From Acidobacteriota bacterium (GTDB lineage: Bacteria > Acidobacteriota > Thermoanaerobaculia > Multivoradales > Multivoraceae), in NCBI GenBank assembly GCA_003388555.1, contig QQVD01000058.1, positions 1-64,000 on the forward strand: a DNA stretch of 64,000 bases. The letters run 5' to 3'. This document shows, piece by piece, positions 1-6,931 of this stretch. The notes under the pieces were generated by a model. It was not told the origin of the DNA. It did not search any database and saw only the letters and a program-made list of their open reading frames with translations. Position numbers and translations under genes: made by a program. Position 1 is the first letter of the stretch; each line of letters begins with the position of its first letter.

Positions 1-501
1 GTCGCCAGCGCACCGCTCACCGGCGACGGCCACGTCAACCTCTCACCGAAAGGGCTCGATGCGTTCCGCGTGCTCGGGCCGACGACGGTCGCCTACCTCG
101 ACCTCGCCGGGAGCGGCGTCGAGACCATCGCCCACCTGCGTGAGAACGGCCGCATCACCCTGCTCTTCTGCGCCTTCGAGGGCCCGCCGAAGATCCTGCG
201 CCTCTACGGCGAGGGGCGTCCCGTCTTCCCCGGCGACGACGGATGGGACGACCTCATCTCCCTCTTCCCCACCCTCCCGGGCACCCGATCGGTGATCGTG
301 GTCGAGTGCACCCGCATCGCCGACTCCTGCGGCTTCGGCATCCCGCTCTACGACTTCCGCGGCGACCGCACCCAGCTCACCGCCTACGCCGACCGCAAGG
401 GCGAGGAGGGCATCCTCGACTACATGCGGACCCGCAACCGCACCAGCCTCGACGGCCTCGACGGGCTGGCCGGCATCGCCGCCTACGAGGAGCCGTCGTG
501 A
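1..501 (+). CDS. Pyridoxamine 5'-phosphate oxidase-family (PNPOx-like) flavoprotein, 5'-truncated
   Basis: The reading frame is open from the first base, so the true start lies outside the window; 166 residues are visible. The fragment begins with a segment of the type TGDGHVNLSPKG, continues through a beta-rich core (VAYLDLAGSGVET, NGRITLLFCAFEG) and ends EEPS. This is the layout of the small FMN-binding split-barrel proteins annotated as pyridoxamine 5'-phosphate oxidase family. Members of the family bind FMN or F420 and act on varied substrates, so the substrate cannot be named. The stop codon overlaps the GTG start of deoC (GTGA), which suggests translational coupling. Confidence is good for the family and low for function. 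Confidence 0.75.
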   Translation, partial: VASAPLTGDGHVNLSPKGLDAFRVLGPTTVAYLDLAGSGVETIAHLRENGRITLLFCAFEGPPKILRLYGEGRPVFPGDDGWDDLISLFPTLPGTRSVIVVECTRIADSCGFGIPLYDFRGDRTQLTAYADRKGEEGILDYMRTRNRTSLDGLDGLAGIAAYEEPS

Positions 502-1424
502 TCGCCGACGCCGCTACGCGCGCCCTACCACCGCCGTCGCCTCCGGTCGACGAGGTCGGCGTCGCCGAACGGGTCGACCGGCTCACCAAGCGCTCGATCA
601 AGCAGCAGGCGAAGGTCGAGGCCCTGCGCATGACCCTGTCGATGATCGACCTGACCACGCTCGAAGGTGCCGACACCTCGGGCAAGGTGCGCCAGCTGTG
701 CACCAAGGCGCGTCAGCTCCACCTCGACGAACGGCTGCCCGACCTGCCGCAGGTGGCGGCGGTCTGCGTCTACCCCTCGTTCGTCGGTCTGGCGAAGCGC
801 GAGCTCGCCGGCACCTCGATCCAGGTCGCCTCGGTGGCGACCGCCTTCCCCAGCGGCCAGGCGCCGCTCGAGGCCAAGCTGCTCGACACCCGCGTCGCGG
901 TCGAGGAGGGCGCCGACGAGATCGACATGGTGATCTCGCGGGGCCGTTTCCTGGCCGGCGACGAGGCGTTCGTCTTCGACGAGATCGCCCGCATCAAAGA
1001 GGAGTGCGCCAAGGGCGACGCGCACCTCAAGGTGATCCTCGAGACTGGCGAGCTCGGGCCGCTCGATCGCGTGCGCCGCGCCTCCGATCTCGCCATTGCG
1101 GCGGGCGGCGACTTCATCAAGACGTCGACCGGCAAGATCCAACCGGCGGCGACGCTGCCGGTGACCCTGGTGATGCTCGAGGCGATTCGCGATCACTACC
1201 TCGCTACCGGCCGACGGATCGGGATGAAGCCGGCGGGAGGGATCTCGAAGGCCAAGCTGGCGCTGCAGTACCTGGTGATGGTGCGCGAGACCCTCGGCGG
1301 CGCCTGGCTCGATCCGGCGCTCTTCCGCTTCGGCGCCAGCAGCCTCGCCAACGACGTCCTGATGCAGCTGCTCAAACAGGCGTCGGGCCGCTACCAGAGC
1401 CCGGACGACTTCTCGCTCGACTGA
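498..1424 (+). CDS. deoC: Deoxyribose-phosphate aldolase
   Basis: 308 residues from a GTG that overlaps the stop of the preceding gene. The enzyme reversibly cleaves 2-deoxyribose 5-phosphate to glyceraldehyde 3-phosphate and acetaldehyde in deoxynucleoside catabolism. The TIM-barrel landmarks are present: the Schiff-base lysine segment GGDFIKTSTGK, the second active-site lysine in GMKPAGGISK, and KVILETGEL. The protein is about 50 residues longer than the 259-residue E. coli enzyme, mainly through an N-terminal extension (first ~45 residues, including the segment TKRSIKQQAKVEALR). This resembles the long form found in other phyla. The gene converges on the rhodanese gene with only 13 bp between the stops and no visible terminator. 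Confidence 0.95.
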   Translation: MIADAATRALPPPSPPVDEVGVAERVDRLTKRSIKQQAKVEALRMTLSMIDLTTLEGADTSGKVRQLCTKARQLHLDERLPDLPQVAAVCVYPSFVGLAKRELAGTSIQVASVATAFPSGQAPLEAKLLDTRVAVEEGADEIDMVISRGRFLAGDEAFVFDEIARIKEECAKGDAHLKVILETGELGPLDRVRRASDLAIAAGGDFIKTSTGKIQPAATLPVTLVMLEAIRDHYLATGRRIGMKPAGGISKAKLALQYLVMVRETLGGAWLDPALFRFGASSLANDVLMQLLKQASGRYQSPDDFSLD

Positions 1425-1437
1425 CTGCGGTGGCCGT

Positions 1438-1836
1438 TCAGCGCCTGACCTCCTCGATCGCACCACCCGCCTGCTTCCACGCCGCGAAGCCACCTCCCAG
1501 GTGGCTGACGCCTTCAGCGCCCATCTCCTGCAGGGTGCGCGCCGCCAGGGCCGAGCGCCAGCCGCTGCCGCAGTAGAGCAGCAGCCGCGGAGCGTCGGCG
1601 AGCTCCTGCTTGTGGTAGGGAGACGCCGGGTCGACCCAGAACTCGAGCATGCCGCGCGGCACGTGCATGGCGCCCGGGATCTTGCCCTCGCGCTGCAGCT
1701 CGCGCACGTCACGCAGGTCGACGACCAGCACCCCCCCGGCGTCGATCGCCCGACGTGCCGCCTCGACGTCCAGGGTCTCGACGCGCTCCTCGGCCTCGTC
1801 CACCAGCTGGCGGAATCCCTTGCTGATCTGGACCAT
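1438..1836 (-). CDS. Rhodanese-domain sulfurtransferase-like protein
   Basis: 132 residues from an ATG preceded by a strong purine-rich site (GAGGGAGGGAGA). It is a single rhodanese domain with the typical LVVDLRDVRELQREGKIPGAMHVPRGM opening split over residues ~38-65. The active-site loop is CGSGWRS, so the catalytic cysteine is retained and sulfur transfer is plausible. A short helix precedes the domain (FRQLVDEAEERVETLDVEAAR). Single-domain rhodaneses move sulfane sulfur to varied acceptors, and nothing nearby identifies the partner. An in-frame extension upstream of this ATG exists but has the arginine-rich composition of non-coding frames and no better ribosome site. Confidence 0.9.
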   Translation of the reverse strand: MVQISKGFRQLVDEAEERVETLDVEAARRAIDAGGVLVVDLRDVRELQREGKIPGAMHVPRGMLEFWVDPASPYHKQELADAPRLLLYCGSGWRSALAARTLQEMGAEGVSHLGGGFAAWKQAGGAIEEVRR

Positions 1837-1929
1837 GCCATCTCCCTCCCTCGAGCCTTCGTGCGCGTCGCGAGCAGCGCTCGCCCGGCGATCTTGACAC
1901 CTCGGGAACGCCGTGCGAGCCTCCCGGCG

Positions 1930-2019
1930 ATGAGGACCGCCCACGCCGACGCCACGCTCGCCCACTCGACGGGCCTGTTTAGCCGCTGCAGCGCCGGCCG
2001 TGGGAGCCTGGCGACGTAG
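1930..2019 (+). other. Short open frame in the pheS leader (doubtful)
   Basis: A 29-codon frame starts at an ATG, runs to a TAG and ends inside the first hairpin of the pheS leader. It contains only one Phe codon, so it is not a convincing phenylalanine-sensing leader peptide of the pheL/pheM kind. It is recorded because its stop lies in the hairpin loop, where a ribosome could influence folding. It may be chance. Confidence 0.15.
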
Positions 2020-2074
2020 CGACGTCGCCACCTTCGACGCGGTCCCGGCGCGGCTTTCCAGCCGCGCTTTTTCG
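2010..2074 (+). terminator. Two-hairpin leader with intrinsic terminator upstream of pheS (candidate attenuator)
   Basis: Two perfect hairpins are visible. The first has an 8-bp stem (2010-2017 with 2022-2029). The second has an 8-bp GC stem (2048-2055 with 2060-2067), a four-base loop and then five T residues (2068-2072). The second has classic intrinsic-terminator form on the plus strand only; the reverse complement has no T tract. It lies 22 bp before the pheS start and no plus-strand gene ends nearby, so premature termination in the pheST leader is the natural reading. phe-tRNA synthetase genes are attenuated in other bacteria. The sensing mechanism here is not evident. Confidence 0.55.
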
Positions 2075-2093
2075 TTTCTGAGCGGAGACTCCG

Positions 2094-3140
2094 ATGAGCG
2101 AGACGTCCCCCGAAACCAGCCTCGACTTCGAAGCCGTCCAGAACAGGGCCGAAGTCGCCCTGGCACGCTGCGAGGACCCCGAGCAGCTCGAGTCCTGGTA
2201 CTACGCCACCCTGGGCCGCAAGGGTGAGGTGCAGCTGATGAGTCGGCAGCTCGGCCAGCTCTCCGCCGAGGAGCGACCGATCTTCGGCAAGCGGGTCAAC
2301 GCGCTCAAGCAGGCGCTGCAGGTCGCTTACGAGCAGCGGCGGGAGGAGATCGAGCGCCAGGCGCTCGAGCGGCGGCTCAGCGCCGGCGCCATCGATGTCA
2401 CCCTCCCCGGCCGCCGTCCTCGCACCGGCACGCTGCACCCGTCGACCCTCGTGCTGCGCGCCATGTGCCGGATCTTCGGCGACATGGGCTTCCAGATCTA
2501 CCGCTCGCCCGACGTCGTCACCGACGAGTACAACTTCGAGTGGCTCAACATGCCACCCGAGCATCCGGCGCGCGACATGCAGGACACCTTCTACACCCGT
2601 GACGAGAACGTCGTCCTGCGCACCCACACCAGCGCCGGCCAGATCCTGGCGATGCGCGAGTACCACCCCGAGCCGATCCGGGTCGTGCTGCCGGGGATGT
2701 GCTACCGCAACGAGCAGATCACGGCGCGCAGCGAGATCCAGTTCCACCAGATCGAGGGCCTGGCGGTCGGCGAGGGCATCACCTTCGCCGACCTCAAGGG
2801 CACACTGACCGAGTTCGCGCGCCGCTTCTTCGGCGCCGAGCGCCAGACCCGCTTCCGCGCCAGCTACTTCCCCTTCACCGAGCCCAGCGCCGAGATGGAC
2901 GTCAGCTGCTTCCAGTGCGACGCGAAGGGCTGTCGGCTGTGCAAGTACAGCGGCTGGCTCGAGATCCTCGGCTGCGGCATGGTGCATCCGGTGGTGCTGC
3001 GCAACGGCGGCTACGACCCCGAACGCTTCTCCGGCTTCGCCTTCGGCACCGGCCCCGAGCGCATCGCCATGCTGAAGTACGGCCTCGACGACATCCGCGC
3101 TTTCTGGGGCAACGACCTGCGCTTCCTGACCCAGTTCTGA
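2094..3140 (+). CDS. pheS: Phenylalanine--tRNA ligase alpha subunit
   Basis: 348 residues, normal for the alpha chain of the cytoplasmic (alpha-beta)2 enzyme that charges tRNA-Phe. An N-terminal helical arm (~1-90) that contacts tRNA precedes a class II catalytic domain. Motif 1 lies around TGTLHPSTLVLRAM, motif 2 around CYRNEQITARSEIQFHQIEG, and motif 3 is the C-terminal GFAFGTGPERIAMLKYG segment. A four-cysteine insert (CFQCDAKGCRLC) before WLEILGCGMVHP resembles the variant seen in some non-proteobacterial PheS. The start has GGAG eight bases upstream. The pheT start follows 19 bp after the stop, so the two form one operon controlled by the upstream hairpin. Confidence 0.98.
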   Translation: MSETSPETSLDFEAVQNRAEVALARCEDPEQLESWYYATLGRKGEVQLMSRQLGQLSAEERPIFGKRVNALKQALQVAYEQRREEIERQALERRLSAGAIDVTLPGRRPRTGTLHPSTLVLRAMCRIFGDMGFQIYRSPDVVTDEYNFEWLNMPPEHPARDMQDTFYTRDENVVLRTHTSAGQILAMREYHPEPIRVVLPGMCYRNEQITARSEIQFHQIEGLAVGEGITFADLKGTLTEFARRFFGAERQTRFRASYFPFTEPSAEMDVSCFQCDAKGCRLCKYSGWLEILGCGMVHPVVLRNGGYDPERFSGFAFGTGPERIAMLKYGLDDIRAFWGNDLRFLTQF

Positions 3141-3159
3141 GACAGCCGAGAACCCGATC

Positions 3160-5721
3160 ATGAGAGTTCCCATCTCCTGGCTCCGCGAGTACGTCGACAT
3201 CGACCTTTCGGTCGACCAGCTCGCCGAGCGCATCACCAACGCTGGCCTCGAGGTCGGATCGATCGAGCGCATCGGCGTCGCCGGCGCGCCACTCGAGTGG
3301 GATCGCGACAGGGTGCTCCTGGCCCATGTCCTCGCGGTGCGCCCGCACCCCGACGCCGATCGCCTGGTCATCGCAACGGTGGATCACGGCGCCGGGCAGC
3401 CGAAGGAGGTCGTGACCGGCGCCCCGAACCTCTTCCCCCACCTCGAACGGGGAGACCTCTCCGAGCTCGACCTCTGGGCCGCGCTGATCCTCGAAGGCGC
3501 CACCTATCTCGATCCGCACAAGGACCTCCAGCCAACCAAGCTGAAGGGCCGCAAGCTGCGCGGGGTGTACAACGACGCGATGCTCTGCTCGCCGGTCGAG
3601 CTCGGGCTCGGCGAGGACCACGACGGCGTCCTCCTGGTGCGCGGCGACGAGCTGACGCCGATCGCAGGCGGACGCAGCGAGATCGTCGCCGGCCGGCCGC
3701 TGGTCGACCTGCTCGGCGACGCGGTGCTCGAGATCGACATCATCCCCAACATCGCCCGCTGCGCCTCGATGGTCGGCGTGGCGCGGGAGGTCGCGGCGCT
3801 GACCGGCAAGGTGCTGCGCACCCCGAGCACCCAGGTCGTCCAGGAGGGGCCCTCGATCGAGGGCAAGCTGGTCATCGAGACGCGCGAGCCGGAGCTCAAT
3901 CCGCGCTTCGTCGCCTTCCTGATCGAGGGCGTCGAGCAGCGCCCGGCTCCCTTCTGGATGCAGCACCGCCTGCGGCTCGCAGGCCAGCGGCCGCTGCACG
4001 TGGTGGTCGACGTCAGCAACTACGTGATGCTGGAGATCGGGCAACCGAACCACACGTTCGACTGGGGCTTCCTGCAGCGGCGGGCCGAGAGCGATCCCGG
4101 CTACGACCCGGGCGGACCGGTACGCCTGATCACCCGCCTCGCCGAGCCAGGCGAGCAGCTCACCACCCTCGACGGCACCCGCCACGAGCTGCTGCCGAAC
4201 AACATCCTGGTCACCGATCCCGCCGGCGCGCTCTCCATCGGCGGCGTGATGGGTGGTGAGGAGAGCGAGATCCAGGACCACACCACCGACGTGCTGCTCG
4301 AGGCGGCGGCGTGGAAGTTCACCAACATCCGTCAGACCCAGCGTCAGCTCGGACTGCACAGCGAGGCCGGCTTCCGCTTCAGCCGCGGCGTACATCCCGA
4401 GCTCGCCCTGCTTGGCGCGCGACGCGCCGCAGAGCTGCTGCGCACTCTGGCTGGCGGTACCGTCGCCGCGGGCTGCATCGATCACGTGGCGCAGGCCTGG
4501 GCGCCGGTGGAGATCGAGCTCGATCCGGCCTACGTCAACGAGCGCAGCGGCCTCGACCTCAGCCCGGAGCAGATCGCCGCCCACCTCGAGCGGCTGGAGT
4601 TCAGCGTCGAGCCGAGCACGTCCGGCCGAAGCACGCTACGGGTCGTGGCGCCGCCACACCGCATCGACGTCGAGGGGCCGCACGACCTGCTCGAGGAGGT
4701 CTGCCGCATGGTCGGCTACGAGAACCTGCCGTCGACGGTGCTGGCTTCGCACCTGCCGCCGCAGCGCGGCAACCCCGCTCTGGAAGCGGAGGAGGCGGCG
4801 CGCGACTGCCTGGTGCGTAGCGGGCTGCACGAGGTGATCACCTACCGTCTGACGACCGCCGAGTCCGAGGCGCGACTGCGCGACGAGGAGGTCAGCGTCG
4901 GGCCCTACGTCGAGCTGAGCAATCCTTCGACCCTCGAACGCTCGGCGCTGCGCCGCAGCCTGCTCGCCTCGGTGCTCGACGTGGCCTCCAACAACGCCCG
5001 CTTCACCGACCGCCTCGCCCTCTTCGAGATCGGCGCCGTGTTCCTCCCGCGCCCGGATTCGCCGTTGCCCGAGGAGGTCGCCCGGCTCGCGGTGCTGCTC
5101 CGCGGTCCGCGCCAAGGGGCCCACTGGCAGGACGGGACCGATCCCGGCGCAGCGGCTGGCGAGCTCGACTACTTCGATCTCAAGGGCGTGATCGAGATCC
5201 TGCTCCGCGACCTGCACCTCGACGGCGCCGAATTCTCCGCCACCGAGCATCCGACCTACCGCCCCGGCCGCGCCGCCGAGCTGTCGATCTCGGGTCGGAC
5301 CGTCGGACGGCTGGGAGAGCTGCACCCGGTGGTGGCGCGCGACTGGGGATTCGACGAGCGACCGTGCCTGGTGGCCGAGCTCGACCTCGGTCCACTCCTG
5401 GGGTCGGCCTCGCGAGCACCGGTGGTGACGCCGATCCCCGTGTACCCGGCGGTGCGCGAGGACCTCGCCTTCCTCGTCGACGAGTCGCTCCCCGCGGCGG
5501 CACTGGTCGAGGCCCTGCGCTCGGCCGGCGGCGTCCTGCTCGAATCGATCGAGCTGTTCGATCTCTACCAGGGCGACAAGATCGCTCCGGGAAAGAAGAG
5601 CCTCGCCTACCGGGTGGCCTACCGGTCGCCGAGCAAGACGCTCTCCGATCGCGACGCGACGCGCCTGCGCGGACGCCTGGTCGAAGCGGCCGCCGGCATC
5701 GGCGCCACCCTCCGCGAGTAG
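3160..5721 (+). CDS. pheT: Phenylalanine--tRNA ligase beta subunit
   Basis: 853 residues. It begins MRVPISWLREYVDIDLS, the conserved PheT opening. It continues with the N-terminal OB-fold tRNA-binding module (~40-190, with HPDADRL), the B3/B4 editing domain (~230-440), the B5 domain, the catalytic-like core and the C-terminal ferredoxin-fold anticodon-binding domain (~755-853, YPAVREDLAFLVDE and KSLAYRVAYRSPSKTLSD). The beta chain edits mis-charged Tyr-tRNA-Phe and contacts the tRNA. It is about 60 residues longer than the E. coli protein, mostly through insertions in the N-terminal half. It lies 19 bp downstream of pheS. Confidence 0.98.
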   Translation: MRVPISWLREYVDIDLSVDQLAERITNAGLEVGSIERIGVAGAPLEWDRDRVLLAHVLAVRPHPDADRLVIATVDHGAGQPKEVVTGAPNLFPHLERGDLSELDLWAALILEGATYLDPHKDLQPTKLKGRKLRGVYNDAMLCSPVELGLGEDHDGVLLVRGDELTPIAGGRSEIVAGRPLVDLLGDAVLEIDIIPNIARCASMVGVAREVAALTGKVLRTPSTQVVQEGPSIEGKLVIETREPELNPRFVAFLIEGVEQRPAPFWMQHRLRLAGQRPLHVVVDVSNYVMLEIGQPNHTFDWGFLQRRAESDPGYDPGGPVRLITRLAEPGEQLTTLDGTRHELLPNNILVTDPAGALSIGGVMGGEESEIQDHTTDVLLEAAAWKFTNIRQTQRQLGLHSEAGFRFSRGVHPELALLGARRAAELLRTLAGGTVAAGCIDHVAQAWAPVEIELDPAYVNERSGLDLSPEQIAAHLERLEFSVEPSTSGRSTLRVVAPPHRIDVEGPHDLLEEVCRMVGYENLPSTVLASHLPPQRGNPALEAEEAARDCLVRSGLHEVITYRLTTAESEARLRDEEVSVGPYVELSNPSTLERSALRRSLLASVLDVASNNARFTDRLALFEIGAVFLPRPDSPLPEEVARLAVLLRGPRQGAHWQDGTDPGAAAGELDYFDLKGVIEILLRDLHLDGAEFSATEHPTYRPGRAAELSISGRTVGRLGELHPVVARDWGFDERPCLVAELDLGPLLGSASRAPVVTPIPVYPAVREDLAFLVDESLPAAALVEALRSAGGVLLESIELFDLYQGDKIAPGKKSLAYRVAYRSPSKTLSDRDATRLRGRLVEAAAGIGATLRE

Positions 5722-5729
5722 GGGCACTG

Positions 5730-5799
5730 GGCCGCGCAACCCGCGGCCTGCTCCGCCGTACGTTGGATCCGGTCCGGTCCGCGGCGCTCTCCGCGCCGC
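5730..5799 (+). other. Inverted repeats in the pheT-cupin gap
   Basis: A perfect 7-bp GC hairpin with a five-base loop (5730-5748) begins nine bases after the pheT stop. A second perfect 7-bp hairpin lies at 5781-5799. Neither is followed by a T tract, so they are not classical terminators. They may stabilise the pheST 3' end or structure the cupin leader. In DNA this GC-rich short hairpins also arise by chance. Confidence 0.3.
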
Positions 5800-5868
5800 G
5801 TGGTGTCGGACCGACTTTCCGACGGCAGGGAGGGCGCGAACAGCCCGGCACGTCGGGGGAGGCTGGAG

Positions 5869-6330
5869 ATGCTACCGATCGTTCAGCTCCCGTCCGAGGG
5901 ACGGGACTTCTGGATCTGGGGTGACCGCTACTCCTTCAAGGCCGTCGGCGCCGAGACCGACGGCACATTCTCGCTGCTCGAGATGACCGCGGCGCCGGGT
6001 TCCGGGACGCCGCCGCACCTGCACCGGCTCGAGGACGAGTCGTTCTACGTCCTCGAAGGCGAGCTCACCATCTACGCCGGGGACCAGCGCATCGCCGCCC
6101 CGGCGGGGACCTTCGTGGCCGCACCGCGTGGCATCACCCACCGCTGGGCCAACGAGTCGGGCGCTCCGGTGCGTGTGCTCGTGTTCATCGTCCCGGCCGG
6201 CTTCGAGCAGTTCCTGATGAGGATCGGCGTGCCGGTCGACCAGCCGTACACGCCGGCGCCGCCGACTCAGCAGGAGATCGACGCCGCCCTGGCGATCGCC
6301 GGCGAGTACCAGATGGAGATCGTCGCCTGA
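5869..6330 (+). CDS. Single-domain cupin protein
   Basis: 153 residues from an ATG preceded by GGGGGAGGCTGGAG. The cupin_2 metal-binding motifs are clear. Motif 1 is around GSGTPPHLHRLEDESFYVLEGE, giving the His-X-His, Glu and related ligands. Motif 2 is PRGITHRWANES with the last histidine ligand. The C-terminal tail (VDQPYTPAPPTQQEIDAALAIAGEY) is a helical extension common in small cupins annotated as quercetin-dioxygenase-like. A metal-binding barrel is therefore well supported, but the substrate is unknown and the neighbours give no clue. Confidence 0.88.
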   Translation: MLPIVQLPSEGRDFWIWGDRYSFKAVGAETDGTFSLLEMTAAPGSGTPPHLHRLEDESFYVLEGELTIYAGDQRIAAPAGTFVAAPRGITHRWANESGAPVRVLVFIVPAGFEQFLMRIGVPVDQPYTPAPPTQQEIDAALAIAGEYQMEIVA

Positions 6331-6345
6331 GGTGTTGCGCAGAAC

Positions 6346-6374
6346 CTACGGCGTGGATGCAGTCCACGCCGTAG
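6346..6374. repeat. Perfect 12-bp inverted repeat at the end of the remnant gene
   Basis: Arms 6346-6357 and 6363-6374 are perfectly complementary around a five-base loop. They overlap the last codons and stop of the frameshifted minus-strand gene and lie 15 bp after the cupin stop. There is no T tract on either side. It may act as a bidirectional 3'-end structure between converging transcripts. Confidence 0.45.
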
Positions 6375-6771
6375 CGTCCCCGCTCTCAAAGCCGTCAGCG
6401 AAGATCCCTCCCGTCGCGCGCGCCACGAACAGGCCACTGCCCCACTCGATCTGGTTGTCGTGCGACGGCGTCAGGCCGGCGGCGAACGCCACCTCGCCGT
6501 GCGAGGTCGGTCTCGACGGCAGGGGCTGGTCCGGCCGAGGCCGTCCTCAGCGGCGTGGATCGCGGTTGCGGCGCCGTCCCAGGAGGCGTAGGCCTGGCCG
6601 CCGCTGAAGCCGGCGCGCAGCCCGACCTGCCCCGACAGGCCTCGCAGCGGCGATCCCCGGGGTCCCGACGCCGAAGTGCCCGCATCCCCCACCGGGCTCG
6701 CCGAGGGACAGCGGCGTCGCCGCGACGGCGGTTGGCAGGAGCGCTGCCAGCCAGAGCGCCACGAGCCCCAC
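6346..6771 (-). pseudogene. Remnant of a secreted protein with a DGFESGD C-terminus, two frameshifts
   Basis: The minus strand first reads a signal-like segment from a GTG (VALWLAALLPTAVAA, then TPLSLGEPG). Coding character then moves to another frame (LRGLSGQVGLRAGFSGGQAYASWDGA, about 6660-6560). It returns to the first frame after an in-frame TGA at 6547 (EVAFAAGLTPSHDNQIEWGSGLF and GGIFADGFESGDATAW) and stops at 6346. The last segment matches the C-terminal signature of the intact protein at 47552-48544. Two compensating frame changes in about 420 bp fit a decayed gene. Sequencing errors in GC-rich DNA could give the same picture. Confidence 0.6.
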
Positions 6772-6931
6772 CGCCTGCCGCGGCGGTCGTGGCCCCGTCG
6801 CCGATCGTGACGCTACCGGGCCGATCCGCCTGCAGCGAGGATAACCTGCCCGTCGCCGCCGCCCGGGGGCTGGAGACCGAGGCGGCGATTAAACTACGCT
6901 TTCTTGCGAATCGCTCTTTCGAAGCCCACCG

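Noticed and set aside
1930-2019. Phe-sensing leader peptide for pheS
   Set aside because: The 29-codon frame has a single Phe codon; not convincing as a pheL/pheM-type leader, kept only as a doubtful feature.
525-3371. 948-codon open frame on the minus strand across deoC, rhodanese and pheS
   Set aside because: Low-complexity composition, no recognisable domain, and it is antisense to well-identified genes; typical shadow frame in GC-rich DNA.
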